Shown one piece after another: positions 1-9,802 of a DNA stretch of 64,000 bases. Position 1 is the stretch's first letter; each line of letters starts with the position of its first letter. Origin of the DNA: Planctomycetota bacterium (GTDB lineage: Bacteria; Planctomycetota; Phycisphaerae; Phycisphaerales; SM1A02); assembly GCA_009926625.1 (NCBI GenBank), contig RFON01000001.1:1-64000 (forward strand), read 5' to 3'. The notes beneath the pieces were generated by a model, which saw only the letters and a list, made by a program, of their open reading frames with translations, searched no databases and was not told where the DNA came from. The translations under genes were made by a program, and so were the position numbers.

Positions 1-654
1 GTGGCGGGGTATCCAGCGGGCTACTGGGGGTATGCAGGGGGCGTGTATGTCGGACCAGGCTTCACCACCATCAACTGCGACTGGAACCGCGGGTACTGCG
101 CTTGGGGTAATGCGGTCTACAACCCCGCGTGGGATCATGTTGGAGTCGCGGGTGTCAACACCTTGCACGACGAGTGGAATCAGACGCAGCGACGGCAGAA
201 CGCGGCGACCGCTTCGGCCGCCACGCCAGGCGCGGCGGGATCCGCTTTCCGAGGCGTCGGAGATGTGGGAAGTCCCTACCGTCCGAACTCGGTGGGCGGA
301 CCTGGGGGCGCGGGCGGCGTCGGTGGCGTCGGTGGAGCGGGTGGTGTCGGTTCGCCGCGTATGCCGTCGGCAGCTGGCATTCCTGGGTACGGACGCGTTG
401 GCGGCGTCGGTGGACCAGCGGGAGTAGGACAAGTTGGCGGTCCCGGCGGCGCTGGACAAGTGGGCGGCCCTGGCGGCGCGGGGCGAGTGAATGGCCCAGG
501 CGGCTACGGACCATCGTGGGGTGCTGGCGGAGCTGGCGGCGATGCCTCGGCGTTCTCTGGTGATCGCCGATCGACGGCGTCGAGCCAACGCGGCGCATCG
601 AGTAGCCAACGATCGGGCGGCAATGCTGGCGGCGGCGGAGGAGGTCGGCGATGA
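1..654 (+). CDS. Gly-rich protein, 5' end cut by the window (possible DUF3300-type C-terminus)
   Basis: The reading frame is open from base 1, so the true start probably lies outside the window; the GTG at base 1 is not evidence of a start. The visible 217 residues have an aromatic/Gly stretch with a Cys-Asp-Trp-Asn-Arg segment near residue 26 and Trp/His-containing turns to about residue 60. A long low-complexity tail of Gly-Gly-Val/Pro/Ala repeats follows to the end. The stop overlaps an upstream alternative start of the DUF2950 lipoprotein gene, so the two are probably co-transcribed. DUF3300 proteins, whose C-termini are Trp/Tyr/Asn-rich, often sit next to DUF2950 genes. That makes a DUF3300 C-terminus a reasonable guess, but the defining N-terminal domain is not in view. 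Function unknown. Confidence 0.6.
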   Translation: MAGYPAGYWGYAGGVYVGPGFTTINCDWNRGYCAWGNAVYNPAWDHVGVAGVNTLHDEWNQTQRRQNAATASAATPGAAGSAFRGVGDVGSPYRPNSVGGPGGAGGVGGVGGAGGVGSPRMPSAAGIPGYGRVGGVGGPAGVGQVGGPGGAGQVGGPGGAGRVNGPGGYGPSWGAGGAGGDASAFSGDRRSTASSQRGASSSQRSGGNAGGGGGGRR

Positions 655-683
655 TTCACACAGTCATACGAAGGGAGACCCTC

Positions 684-1568
684 GTGCCAATTCGTTTCAT
701 CGTCGCGCTCGCCGCAGCGGTCACGCTCGCTGCGTGCAACACTCCACAGAGCACATCGGCGCCGGCCGACTTTGCGACGCCCGATGCTGCCGTTGCGGCG
801 CTGAAGGGAGTCTTGCAGAATCCTGATCCGCGTGTTGCGGCTGTGTTGTTCGGCCCGAGGTGGAGTGAACTGCGACAGTCGCCCGATGAAGCGCCGCGGA
901 TGCGTGCGGCATTCCTGTCGAGGCTTGAACAGGGGTACCGAATCGACCGCGTTGGGAATGGTGCGATCGTTGTCGTCGGTGCGGCGGATGATCCCGATCG
1001 ATTCGCCTTCGCCGTTCCACTCCGCGAGCGTGACGGGCGGTGGTCTTGGGACACCAGTGCGGGCATCGAGGAGTTTCGACGACGGCGGCTCGGTCGCAAT
1101 GAACTCGACACGATCGATGCGATGAAGGCGATCGCGGTGGCGCAGCGCGCGTACTCCGACAGCATGTCGCAAGGTGGCGGTGCCAAGGTGTTCGCCACAC
1201 GCATCAAGAGCAGCGTTGGTCGGAAGGACGGGCTGTACTGGCCGACCACCGCGGTCGAACCGCCTGCCCCGATCGGTGTGGCACTCGCCGACGCCGACTG
1301 CACCAGTGGAGATTCGAAGAGCGTGGTGCCGTTCCACGGGTATCGGTTTGCCGTATTGCCCGCGGGATCGGGCGGCGAATCTGGAACGGTGATCGCGTGG
1401 CCCGATCAGTACGGAGTCAGCGGAATCATGACATTCATGGTGGGCGCTGACGGCATCGTGTACGAGCGAGATCTTGGCGATGACACGCCACGCGCGCTGA
1501 CCAAGTGCCGCGAAAGTGGAGCGTTCGCTGGGTGGATGCGCAGCGACATGGCGTCCACGAAGGGGTAG
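684..1568 (+). CDS. DUF2950 family lipoprotein
   Basis: Predicted 294-residue envelope lipoprotein. The GTG at 684 is preferred because an AGGGAG ribosome-binding site precedes it and translation then begins directly with a signal peptide ending in a Leu-Ala-Ala-Cys lipobox; an in-frame start at 651 would add an unconvincing leader. The C-terminal half carries DUF2950 hallmarks: PFHGYRF, then IAWPDQYGVSGIMTF, then a GIVYERDLG segment. DUF2950 proteins have no assigned biochemical role. The gene follows a Gly-rich partial gene with almost no gap and converges on the next gene 22 bp downstream. Family assignment is firm; function is not known. Confidence 0.85.
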   Translation: MPIRFIVALAAAVTLAACNTPQSTSAPADFATPDAAVAALKGVLQNPDPRVAAVLFGPRWSELRQSPDEAPRMRAAFLSRLEQGYRIDRVGNGAIVVVGAADDPDRFAFAVPLRERDGRWSWDTSAGIEEFRRRRLGRNELDTIDAMKAIAVAQRAYSDSMSQGGGAKVFATRIKSSVGRKDGLYWPTTAVEPPAPIGVALADADCTSGDSKSVVPFHGYRFAVLPAGSGGESGTVIAWPDQYGVSGIMTFMVGADGIVYERDLGDDTPRALTKCRESGAFAGWMRSDMASTKG

Positions 1569-1590
1569 CGCAGCGGGATAGCGCAGCGAC

Positions 1591-2067
1591 TCAGTCCAGA
1601 TCGCACTCTGGCATCGCTCGCTGCGCCGCCTCCCACGCAATCCGAGCCTTGGCCAAGGCATCTGCGTAGGCCGCTGCCAGTTTGGGGTCCCTGGGAGGCG
1701 CTGCAAATGCCTTCCGAGCCGCGGCCCAGGCGCTCTCTGAACGCGCGAGTGCAACCACCAGCGCATCGCGGGCGTTGCTTCCATCGGCTTGGTCCTCGTC
1801 GGCGATGTGGTATGCGGCAGAGGATGCTTGCTCCGCCATGAAGGCGGCGTCTGCTGCTGCGGCGCATGCCTCGGCGTTTTCGCTGTGTTCCGTCTTAGCC
1901 GTATCCGCCAAATCGACAGCCGCATCCGACGCCGCGTCCGCAGCCTTTGCGTATTCACGGCAGCAATACCGTGACGACTCGGGAAGCGCAGCAGTGTTGG
2001 TGGCGCGATTCGCCGAACAGCCAACGAGGGCGGCAGCTACCAGAAGAGTCGCAGAGAGTCGTTTCAT
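1591..2067 (-). CDS. Small Ala-rich helical lipoprotein, unknown function
   Basis: A 158-residue product. The ATG at 2067 is chosen because it follows a GGAG motif and gives a clear lipoprotein signal (MKRLSATLLVAAALVGC); an in-frame start at 2130 would put 21 odd residues in front. The mature part is very Ala-rich with regularly spaced Asp, Glu, Lys and Arg and almost certainly forms long amphipathic helices or a coiled coil. A Cys-Cys pair lies shortly after the lipobox and another Cys near the C-terminus. It resembles the many Ala-rich lipoproteins that coat the envelope, but I recognise no named family. It stands alone between a convergent lipoprotein gene and the channel gene on the same strand. 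Confidence 0.7.
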   Translation of the reverse strand: MKRLSATLLVAAALVGCSANRATNTAALPESSRYCCREYAKAADAASDAAVDLADTAKTEHSENAEACAAAADAAFMAEQASSAAYHIADEDQADGSNARDALVVALARSESAWAAARKAFAAPPRDPKLAAAYADALAKARIAWEAAQRAMPECDLD

Positions 2068-2157
2068 GCATCGCTCCAGTGTGTGCGCGGCGCCTCGATA
2101 TTCAGCTTGGGAACTGAGTTCAGGAACCATTGGAAGTCTAACCCGCGCTCGAAGGCG

Positions 2158-3708
2158 TCAGAAGGGTCGCAGCAGGTGCAGGAGCTCGGTCAGCACGCCC
2201 ATGCGGCGTTGGGGGACGGTCGTCGGCGCGAAATCGCCCATCGTCTCGTCGCGGCGCTGCGTGGCGACGGTGCCGAGGCGCTCACGGAACTCCGCACGGC
2301 GTGACAGCACGGGGGCAACGCTGGCGCGCGGCAGCCGCAGCACCGAGGCGCCGCCCACTCCCGCGACGACGTCCGCGGTCCGCTCCTGGCGGAGGAGCAG
2401 GGCGATCTCGCCGAAGTGTCCGCCAATACCGAGTGGCACGGTGCCTCCGTCGGGGCGGCGCACTTCGCAGCTGCCCGATGCGATCACATACATGGCGTCC
2501 GACTGCTCGCCGCGACGGACGATCGCGGTCCCAGCCTCCCACCGCGTCTCCATGGCAGCGCGTGCAATCTCGCGGCGCTCCTCGCCCGAGATCGAACCTT
2601 CGTCGAAGAGGGGGCATACGCGCAGCGTCTCGATCGCCGAAGCCAACTGTCCCGCGGCTGCCTCGTCTCGGGCCCGCAGTTCGGACGCGTCCGTCATCCG
2701 AAGGGTGCGGATCGGGACTGGAATTTCCAGGCCGGCGTCGCGCAGCGCGTACCAAAGGCGGGTGCGCACGCGGTCGTTGGCTTCATCGCGGTCGCGGTAG
2801 CTCTCAATCCAGAATCGGAGGTCGTATGTCACCGACGAGTCCGCAAAGTTTGCGACCCACACGCTCGGGTTCGGCTCCTTGAGAACGAGCGGCTCGGCGT
2901 GGAGCACGGCGAGCGCCACATCCTTGACCACCGCCGGCGGCGCGTCGTAGCTGATGCCGACCTGGATCGACTGCCGCAGCCGTCGATGGGGCTGGTCCAG
3001 GTTCAGGAAGTCCTTCTGCAGCACGGCGCTGTTGGGCAGCACCAGCAGCTCACCGTCGCGCATGAGGATGCGGGTAGTGACGATCGTGCTGTCCCAGACC
3101 GTACCGACTGGACCGCGGTGCCCCATTTGGACGATGTCGCCCTTGCGCAGGACGCGCGATGTCTGGAGCGCGTAGCCCGCGAACACATTTCCGAGCGTCG
3201 ACTGCAGCCCCAGTCCCAGAATAAACACGGATGCGCCGCCAACGGACAGCACGAGCGTCTTGACGGGCAGCGTCTCGGCGAAGTGCACTTCGTAGATGAC
3301 GACGACCCCGATGAGGATGGCCCCGAGCAAGATGGCCGTGTGCTGTACGCGCAGCATGGGCTCGCGCCCCGCGGCGACCAGCGCGGTGTCGACCAGCCGA
3401 CTGAGCAGCGCACCGATCGCGGATGCTGCAGCGATCTCCGCCAGCGTCCGCAGCACGGGAATTTCGACCACTTCGCTGGCGGCGTCGGCCGCGCGCGAGA
3501 CCGTGATCGGGATCTCGACGTCGATTCCAAGCGAGGCCACCAGCCCCGCCCCCGCGGCGACGAGCAGAGAAATGCCATAGGTAAGCCTCGGGTTCGAGCG
3601 ATCACGGATCGCCGCAACGCCGACCAGGGCAACATAGGCGAATGCTGGGATCGCGAGGGCGTCGACGAGCATGGACTGCGCGATGATGGGCGGCATGGAG
3701 ATCGGCAT
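2158..3708 (-). CDS. MscS-type mechanosensitive channel with C-terminal cyclic-nucleotide-binding domain
   Basis: A 516-residue inner-membrane channel. Four or five hydrophobic helices occupy about residues 8-145. The pore-lining helix and MscS core follow (Gly/Ala-rich segment around residues 150-185 with LGLQSTLGNVFAGY). The beta and alpha/beta MscS domains lie at about 190-330, and a cNMP-binding domain at about 365-485. The binding cassette reads GHFGEIALL and then ERTADV, so the phosphate-binding Arg and the FGE motif are kept, suggesting real ligand binding. MscS channels relieve osmotic pressure; the fused domain suggests gating by cAMP or cGMP, as in the bacterial cyclic-nucleotide-gated MscS subfamily. 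The adjacent genes give no clue to its role. Confidence 0.88.
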   Translation of the reverse strand: MPISMPPIIAQSMLVDALAIPAFAYVALVGVAAIRDRSNPRLTYGISLLVAAGAGLVASLGIDVEIPITVSRAADAASEVVEIPVLRTLAEIAAASAIGALLSRLVDTALVAAGREPMLRVQHTAILLGAILIGVVVIYEVHFAETLPVKTLVLSVGGASVFILGLGLQSTLGNVFAGYALQTSRVLRKGDIVQMGHRGPVGTVWDSTIVTTRILMRDGELLVLPNSAVLQKDFLNLDQPHRRLRQSIQVGISYDAPPAVVKDVALAVLHAEPLVLKEPNPSVWVANFADSSVTYDLRFWIESYRDRDEANDRVRTRLWYALRDAGLEIPVPIRTLRMTDASELRARDEAAAGQLASAIETLRVCPLFDEGSISGEERREIARAAMETRWEAGTAIVRRGEQSDAMYVIASGSCEVRRPDGGTVPLGIGGHFGEIALLLRQERTADVVAGVGGASVLRLPRASVAPVLSRRAEFRERLGTVATQRRDETMGDFAPTTVPQRRMGVLTELLHLLRPF

Positions 3709-3811
3709 ATCTCGAGCGGCGCACGATAGTCGTGACCCGTGGTTGACCGCCTCGTGCCGCAGGTCAACGCGGTCGCCGTCGGCTTCCTTGCGTCTCGGCG
3801 ATAAGGATCAA

Positions 3812-3884
<73 letters not shown>

Positions 3885-3948
3885 AACGGTGTCGAAGTGT
3901 AGCCGCGAACACCATGCCCGCAACGGGGGCATTGCCTACCTTGTCAAC

Positions 3949-6141
3949 ATGTCTGTCGCCAACGGCGATCGAGTGCTCTTGATTGGCGGAATGCACTGCG
4001 GCGGATGCGCTCGGACCATCGAGGAACGACTGCGGCGCTTGGACGGTGTTTCGCGGGCTGTGGTTGACTTCGCATCCGGTTCAGCGTTGGTACAAGCGCA
4101 CGCGGCGGCGGCGCGAGAAGCGGCGAATGTCGTTCGTGCGCTTGGCTACGAAGCCGAGTGGTCGATCGCTGCCGACGACGATCCGCTGCAGCAGTTGCTG
4201 CAGGAACAAGCAGCAACCGTTCAGGCACAGTTGCAGCGCGAGCGCCGATGGAAGAATCGCGCGTTCGTCTCGGGTGCGTTGTGGCTTCCGCTGGAAACGC
4301 TGCACCTGTTGGCGGGGCATGAATCGTGGAGCGGCTGGAGCATGTTCGTCGGCGCCGCGGTCGCGCTGTGCGTAGCTGGCAGCGGATTCTTCGCCAGTGC
4401 ATGGCGGGCGCTGTGCGTACGAACATCCAACATGGACACGCTGATCGCGCTGGGGATCGGCAGTTCGTTCACCATGAGCACCGTCGTGTTCCTTCGCCAT
4501 GCATGGACCGGCGAGGAGATGGTCGCGCCGCTCTACTTCGCTGAGACAACGGCCCTCATTGCGATTGTCAGTCTTGGTCATTGGCTTGAGTCGCGTGGTA
4601 CTGCGCGCGCGACGGGGTCGCTCGCCGCGTTGCTTGGTGAGTTGCCGCAGCGTGCGCTTCGCATCGATGCAAGGGGCGCGCCGCAGGAAGTGGCTGCATC
4701 GAGTGTTCGCAAGGATGAGGTGGTGCTGGTCAGGCCTGGCGCGCGGATTCCCGTGGATGGCGAGGTGATCGAAGGGTCGAGCAGCGTGGATGAGTCGACG
4801 CTGACGGGCGAGTCGCTGCCCGTGGTGCGTCGGGCTGGCGATGGCGTGCTTGCGGGTGGAGTGGCGATCGATGGTGCATTGACCGTGCGCGCATCCCGTG
4901 CTGGGAGCGAATCCGCGGCAGCGCAGATCGCGCGGATCGTGTGCGATGCACAGCGGACGAAGGCGCCGATCCAGCGGCTGGCTGACCGTGTGTGCGCATG
5001 GTTTGTGCCGCTGATGATCGGCGTTGCAATGGTCGCGGGCATCGCATGGACGGTGGCGGTAGGACTGGCAGCGGGAGTCGTGGTCGCCGTGACCGTTCTT
5101 GTGATCGCGTGTCCTTGTGCGCTTGGGATCGCAACGCCACTCGCGATCACCGTCGGAGCACGCGCGGCAAGCAAGCGGGGGATCCTGCTTCGGAGCAGTG
5201 GTGTGGTGGAACAGGCGTCGCAGGTCACGCGAGTGCTGTTTGACAAGACGGGAACCCTGACAACCGGAGCAGCAACCGTTGATGCCATTGACATGGTCTG
5301 CGGCAGCGAGGCAGATGCCGTTCGGATGGCCGCTTCCGTGGAAGCGGCGAGTGAGCATCCAATCGGGCGCGCCATCGTTCAGCTGGCGCGGGAACGCGGC
5401 GTGTCGCTCGCACCAGTCGGTTCGTTTCGCGCGATTGCAGGCGATGGCGTGGAAGGTGTCGTGGATGGGCAGCGCGTCTCGGTGCGGCGCGATGGGACTG
5501 CAGCGGCTCGGCTTGAGGTGAATGGGGAGACATGGGCGCGATTCACGGTGCACGATCCGATTCGTCCGACTTCTGCGGAGGCGGTGAAACAGCTGCGCAT
5601 GCTGGGCGTTCATGTCCAGCTGCTCAGTGGCGATCGGCAGGCTGCGGCAGTGCTCGTCGGTGACGCGGTCGGCATCGCCGAAGACGACTGCATGGGTGGG
5701 CAGACACCAATGCAGAAAGCTGCGGTCGCTGAACAGCACGGTGGTGCCTGCATGATGGTGGGTGATGGGATCAATGATGCGGCGGCGCTGGCGAGGGCAG
5801 GTGTGGGCGTTTCGATGGGCGGTGGAACGGCTCTTGCGTCGGTGTCGGCAAGCGCTGTGATCGTCGGCTCCGATCCGCGTGCTGCCGCAATGCTGATTTC
5901 GATTTCCCGCGCGACGATGCGGACCGTTCGGCAGAATCTGTGGTTCGCGTTCAGCTACAACACCCTGGCCGTGCCGCTCGCGGCATTTGGCGTACTTGGG
6001 ATGCATGGCCCAGTGATCGCTGCGGTGGCGATGGGTCTGAGCGACCTCTCGGTGATCGCGAATACACTGCGGCTTCGGCGGCAACTTGGGGATATCGGTG
6101 CGGATGCCGATTCCAAGCCGCATGCAAGCGAGGAGGCATGA
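3949..6141 (+). CDS. copA: Copper-translocating P1B-type ATPase (CopA-like)
   Basis: A 730-residue metal-exporting P-type ATPase of the inner membrane. An N-terminal HMA domain carries GMHCGGC. The actuator TGES is in LTGESLP, the membrane metal site is CPC (IACPCALG), the phosphorylation site is DKTGTLT, the nucleotide-domain HP is in SEHPIG, and the hinge is [12 protein letters not shown] together with the Tyr-Asn pair in the penultimate helix (SYNTLAV) points to Cu+ export. The last helix reads MGLSDLS where Cu ATPases normally have M-x-x-S-S. The ATG at 3949 is preferred over one at 3889, which lies only 4 bp from the tRNA. The stop overlaps the start of the following TPR lipoprotein gene. 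Symbol by family resemblance. Confidence 0.92.
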   Translation: MSVANGDRVLLIGGMHCGGCARTIEERLRRLDGVSRAVVDFASGSALVQAHAAAAREAANVVRALGYEAEWSIAADDDPLQQLLQEQAATVQAQLQRERRWKNRAFVSGALWLPLETLHLLAGHESWSGWSMFVGAAVALCVAGSGFFASAWRALCVRTSNMDTLIALGIGSSFTMSTVVFLRHAWTGEEMVAPLYFAETTALIAIVSLGHWLESRGTARATGSLAALLGELPQRALRIDARGAPQEVAASSVRKDEVVLVRPGARIPVDGEVIEGSSSVDESTLTGESLPVVRRAGDGVLAGGVAIDGALTVRASRAGSESAAAQIARIVCDAQRTKAPIQRLADRVCAWFVPLMIGVAMVAGIAWTVAVGLAAGVVVAVTVLVIACPCALGIATPLAITVGARAASKRGILLRSSGVVEQASQVTRVLFDKTGTLTTGAATVDAIDMVCGSEADAVRMAASVEAASEHPIGRAIVQLARERGVSLAPVGSFRAIAGDGVEGVVDGQRVSVRRDGTAAARLEVNGETWARFTVHDPIRPTSAEAVKQLRMLGVHVQLLSGDRQAAAVLVGDAVGIAEDDCMGGQTPMQKAAVAEQHGGACMMVGDGINDAAALARAGVGVSMGGGTALASVSASAVIVGSDPRAAAMLISISRATMRTVRQNLWFAFSYNTLAVPLAAFGVLGMHGPVIAAVAMGLSDLSVIANTLRLRRQLGDIGADADSKPHASEEA

Positions 6142-7022
6142 TGTCGGTACTGACGCGGTTGCTGATGTGTGGCTTCACGATGATTCGCGGGGTCGCAGTG
6201 ATTCCTACGGCTGCGCTTGCAGTTGGATTCGTGGGTTGTGCGCCGAAGCAGGTGACCATGGACACACTGCCGTGTGCCAATGAGGTGCACGCCGACCCGT
6301 CCGCAGCGCGGCTGAAGTTTGCCAAGCAAGCACAAGGCGCGCCCGATGACATCATGCCCCAGTTGTGCATCGCCTATGCAGCGATCGCGCAGCACCGCTA
6401 CAGCGAGGCGATCGAGGCGACAACGCGTGCCTTGGCGATCGAGAAGGGAAACGCCGTGGCCCTTCGCATGCGGGCATTCGCACGCTACCGACTGGGTGCG
6501 TTCAGTGCAGCGATCGAGGATGCAGAGCGCTCGCTTCGATCGGCGACCGACGGCGAGGCGTACGAAATCATCGGCAAATGCCATCTGCGGCAGGGTGATG
6601 CGCGTGCGGCGATCGAGGACTTCCGTGTGTGGGCCAACCTCAGTGGACTGGTGGAGGCTCGCTGCTGGATGGGTGCAGCGCAGTGGACCGCAGGCGACCG
6701 CGCGGGTGGGCTGAAGACATGGGAGGCTGCCGAACTTGCTGCGCCGAAGGATCCAGAGCCGTTCATCTGGAAGGCGGGGTTCCTCTTCCGCGGCGGCGAT
6801 CGCGCGGCGGCACTCGATGCAGCGATGCGGGCAGTCGAACTGGAGCCATCTTCTCCGCAGGCGCTCGGGACGCTTGCCCGAGTGCAGGCATGGTCTGGTG
6901 ATTCCGCCGCGGCTGCCGCCACCACGCAGCGACTTGCCGTGATTGACCCATTCGCTGCGAAGCAGCTCAAGCAGTCGCTGCAGTCGCAGCCGACTACTGA
7001 ACTGGAGACATCAGGCGGCTGA
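6141..7022 (+). CDS. TPR-repeat lipoprotein
   Basis: A 293-residue predicted lipoprotein. The start at 6141 follows an AGGAGG ribosome-binding site with ideal spacing; an adjacent ATG at 6138 is also possible. The signal peptide ends in VGC after about 35 residues. From about residue 70 the chain is a series of tetratricopeptide-like helical pairs (for example HRYSEAIEATTRALAIEKG, and later the RAALDAAMRAVELEPSS segment). TPR lipoproteins act as scaffolds in the envelope; the partner here is unknown. It is translationally coupled to the copper ATPase, which suggests co-expression. Its last 29 bp overlap the end of the convergent cardiolipin synthase gene. Confidence 0.8.
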   Translation: MSVLTRLLMCGFTMIRGVAVIPTAALAVGFVGCAPKQVTMDTLPCANEVHADPSAARLKFAKQAQGAPDDIMPQLCIAYAAIAQHRYSEAIEATTRALAIEKGNAVALRMRAFARYRLGAFSAAIEDAERSLRSATDGEAYEIIGKCHLRQGDARAAIEDFRVWANLSGLVEARCWMGAAQWTAGDRAGGLKTWEAAELAAPKDPEPFIWKAGFLFRGGDRAAALDAAMRAVELEPSSPQALGTLARVQAWSGDSAAAAATTQRLAVIDPFAAKQLKQSLQSQPTTELETSGG

Positions 7023-8424
7023 TCCGCGCCGACGCACGGAACAGCCAGGAGCGTGCAGCCCAGTCGGCGAGGTGTGCCTGCCTTGACTGGCGCAGGTCAT
7101 CGTTGAACATTGCTTCGGCGGTTCGCAGGAGTCCGCCGCCGTCGGCGAGCGCGGTGATCTCGAAGTTGATGCGGAATGAACGGTTGTCGAAGTTCGCGGT
7201 GCCGATGCCGACCATGTCATCCGCCAAGAAGACCTTGTGGTGGAGGAAGCCAGGCAGGTAGCGGTACAGGCTGATGCCTGCGCCGAGGATCTCCTCGTAG
7301 TACGAGTAAGTCGAACGCTGCACGAGTGCATTGCGGCAATCCTCGGGAATGAGGATGCGCACATCGACCCCGCGAAGTCGCGCCAGTTGCAGGCTCGTGA
7401 CGATCGCCTCATCCGGCACGAAGTACGGCGTCGCAATCCAGAATCGCCTCCGCGCGTGATGAATGGCTTGGTGAAAGAGGAGCGCGCATGTCTCCAGTTC
7501 ATCAGCGGGGCCGGTTGGAACGATCAACACATGCTCGCTCCCGCGCGCGGCCGTGTCCCAGCGCAGTTCAGGCACGCGTCCCGCGGCCCAGTTCCAGTCC
7601 TCACAGAATGCCAGTTGCGCCGCAATCGCTGCAGGTCCGTCGATCTGCACATGGGTATCGCGCCACTGACCAAAGGCTGGATCGTGCCCTAAGTGTTCGT
7701 TCCCGATGTTCGTTCCTCCGACGAGCGCCGTGTGACCATCGACAACAACCACCTTGCGGTGATTACGGAAGTTGAGATGGAACGGATTGAGGATTCGGCG
7801 CGGCGAGAACCGCGCGCACTGCACACCGCCTCGTTCAAGCGTCTCGATGTACTGGTGGGCGAGCGCGACGGAGCCAACATCATCGACAAGAAACAGCACC
7901 TTGACTCCGCGTGCGGCGGCAGCGAGCATCGCATGCTGCAACCGTTGGCCCACGGCATCGTCGCGGACGATGTAGAACTGGACGCATGCCTGGTGCACAG
8001 CCGAGGCGAGCGCTGCCTCAAGCGCTGCGTAGGTCGCATGGGCATCCACAAGGAGCGTCGTCTGGTTGCCTCGCGTCCACGAAGTCGTCGTCAGTCGATC
8101 CGCAACGATTTGCAGGGGACTCTTGTGTTCGCGTTCGACGAGCGGCATGTCGATGCGCCAGGGCCGCATGGCATCGTTGGCGAACTGTGAGAGCCGATCG
8201 ATCCCAACCTGACCGCGCCGCCGAGCACGGACATAGCCATCGAGTCGGCGTGCGCCAAACAGCAAGTAGAGGGGAATCGCCAGCGGAGGCGCGAAGATGA
8301 GCGCGAGCGCCCAGGCGAACGCGCCTTGCGGAGTTCGCCCGCGTCCGATGGCATCCACTGCCAGCCAGATTCCAACGACTTCGACAATGACGACAATGGA
8401 AGCGATGGTCAGCAGGACATCCAT
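6994..8424 (-). CDS. cls: Cardiolipin synthase (phospholipase D superfamily)
   Basis: A 476-residue membrane enzyme that joins two phosphatidylglycerol molecules to give cardiolipin and glycerol. Two N-terminal helices (about residues 3-25 and 35-57, including FAWALALIFAPPLAIPLYLLFG) are typical of bacterial Cls. Two PLD catalytic motifs are intact: HRKVVVVDG near residue 225 and HHKVFLADD near residue 405, each followed by the usual Gly-x-x-Asn segment (GGTNIGNEH; GTANFDNRSF). Length matches the family. It lies on the opposite strand to its neighbours; its stop overlaps the end of the TPR lipoprotein gene. Confidence 0.93.
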   Translation of the reverse strand: MDVLLTIASIVVIVEVVGIWLAVDAIGRGRTPQGAFAWALALIFAPPLAIPLYLLFGARRLDGYVRARRRGQVGIDRLSQFANDAMRPWRIDMPLVEREHKSPLQIVADRLTTTSWTRGNQTTLLVDAHATYAALEAALASAVHQACVQFYIVRDDAVGQRLQHAMLAAAARGVKVLFLVDDVGSVALAHQYIETLERGGVQCARFSPRRILNPFHLNFRNHRKVVVVDGHTALVGGTNIGNEHLGHDPAFGQWRDTHVQIDGPAAIAAQLAFCEDWNWAAGRVPELRWDTAARGSEHVLIVPTGPADELETCALLFHQAIHHARRRFWIATPYFVPDEAIVTSLQLARLRGVDVRILIPEDCRNALVQRSTYSYYEEILGAGISLYRYLPGFLHHKVFLADDMVGIGTANFDNRSFRINFEITALADGGGLLRTAEAMFNDDLRQSRQAHLADWAARSWLFRASARISRLMSPVQ

Positions 8425-8460
8425 GCCGGTGCTCGAAGGCGGCAGGCTACCTTTCCCCCC

Positions 8461-9777
8461 ATGCAGGTTGCCGAGCGCACGGCGCGGCCAGTCCGATCTT
8501 CAAGCTTGGCAATCGTGGTGGCAGCGCTTGGGTACTTCGTCGACATCTTTGATCTCTTGCTGTTTGCGATCGTGCGGGTCGACAGTCTCAAGTCGCTTGG
8601 TGTTGCACAGGATCAACTGAAGCCCGTCGGTCTGTGGCTTGACAACTTCCTGCAAGTCACTGGTCTGGTGGTCGGTGGCATTGCATGGGGGATTCTTGCC
8701 GACCGAAGGGGACGGCTGTCCGTGCTGTTTGGTTCGATCCTGACCTATTCGCTCGCGAACATCCTCAATGCGTTCATCGCAGATGTGCCGAATGCAGGGG
8801 CGGGTGCTGCGCTGCACGCGATCGGGCTTGGGTCTGCCGTGAACCAGTACGGGTTGCTTCGTTTCGTCGCCGGCTTTGGCCTCGCGGGGGAACTTGGCGC
8901 AGGCGTCACGCTCGTTGCAGAGCTCGTCAGCGCGAAGCGTCGCGGCGTGGCGACGACGCTGATTGCAACGATCGGTGTGCTTGGTGCCGTCGCTGCATTC
9001 GGCGTCACGCGGCTCGTGGACTGGCGTACCGCCTATCTGATCGGCGGCGGCATGGGGCTCGCGCTCCTGACACTTCGAATCGGCGTCGTTGAAAGTGGGA
9101 TGTTCGAGGCGGTGCGCCGCAAACCAAACCTCGGTCGCGGATCGTTCAGATCGCTGCTGCATCCGCCTGCACGCCTGCTGCGCTACCTGTGCATCATCGT
9201 CGCTGCGGTGCCGATTTGGTACTGCATCGGCATTCTCGTCAAGTATTGCGATGCGATTGGGCGCAGCCTCGGTATGCCCGAAAGCGCCCTGCCGACGCCT
9301 GGTGCTGCGATCATGTGGGCGTACATCGGGCTCGCACTCGGTGATCTCGCGAGTGGGCTCCTGAGCCAACTCATTGGCTCGCGCCGCGGTGCGCTGTGGA
9401 TCTTTCACGGACTCACCGCACTCGCCGTTGTGCTGTACTTCACCGTGGCATCTGGCAGTCTGACGGCGTTCTATGCATGCGCCTGCGCGGTCGGATTTGC
9501 ATCGGGCTACTGGGCCGTGTTCGTCACCGTTGCTGCTGAATCGTTCGGCACAAACCTGCGCGCCACTGCCGCAACCAGTGCGCCGAACTTCGTGCGTTGG
9601 TCGGCGGCGGGAAGCGCGTTGTTGTGGACCACTGGTGAACGCCTTCTCGGCGGCGGCGCAGCAGCACCGTGGCAATCAGCTGCGATCGTCGGTGCGATTC
9701 TCGTGCCGCTGGCGATGCTGGCTGTGTTCCTGCTGCCCGAGACATTCGGACGCGACCTCGACTTTGAGGAGTCGTGA
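8461..9777 (+). CDS. MFS transporter, metabolite/sugar symporter type
   Basis: A 438-residue integral membrane protein with about twelve hydrophobic helices. The ATG at 8461 is chosen because it begins just before the first helix (LGYFVDIFDLLLFAIVR), as in metabolite:H+ symporters of the major facilitator superfamily; an in-frame start at 8326 would overlap the divergent cls gene. A DRRGR loop between helices 2 and 3 and a PETFGRDLDF C-terminal signature are visible, as is a second-half SRRGA loop. The substrate cannot be told from sequence. The unknown gene and fahA follow on the same strand with a 25-bp gap, so transport of an aromatic or organic acid is possible, but this is only context. 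Confidence 0.85.
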   Translation: MQVAERTARPVRSSSLAIVVAALGYFVDIFDLLLFAIVRVDSLKSLGVAQDQLKPVGLWLDNFLQVTGLVVGGIAWGILADRRGRLSVLFGSILTYSLANILNAFIADVPNAGAGAALHAIGLGSAVNQYGLLRFVAGFGLAGELGAGVTLVAELVSAKRRGVATTLIATIGVLGAVAAFGVTRLVDWRTAYLIGGGMGLALLTLRIGVVESGMFEAVRRKPNLGRGSFRSLLHPPARLLRYLCIIVAAVPIWYCIGILVKYCDAIGRSLGMPESALPTPGAAIMWAYIGLALGDLASGLLSQLIGSRRGALWIFHGLTALAVVLYFTVASGSLTAFYACACAVGFASGYWAVFVTVAAESFGTNLRATAATSAPNFVRWSAAGSALLWTTGERLLGGGAAAPWQSAAIVGAILVPLAMLAVFLLPETFGRDLDFEES

Positions 9778-9802
9778 TACGAGCATCGCTTATGCTGCGC
9801 CG

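Noticed and set aside
504-2024. 506-codon minus-strand frame
   Set aside because: Overlaps the DUF2950 lipoprotein and the Ala-rich lipoprotein gene in other frames; its own sequence has no domain.
2416-3729. 437-codon plus-strand frame
   Set aside because: Antisense to the MscS-type gene, no motif, charged composition.
4081-6123. 680-codon minus-strand frame
   Set aside because: Antisense to the copper ATPase, rich in His/Arg, no family features.
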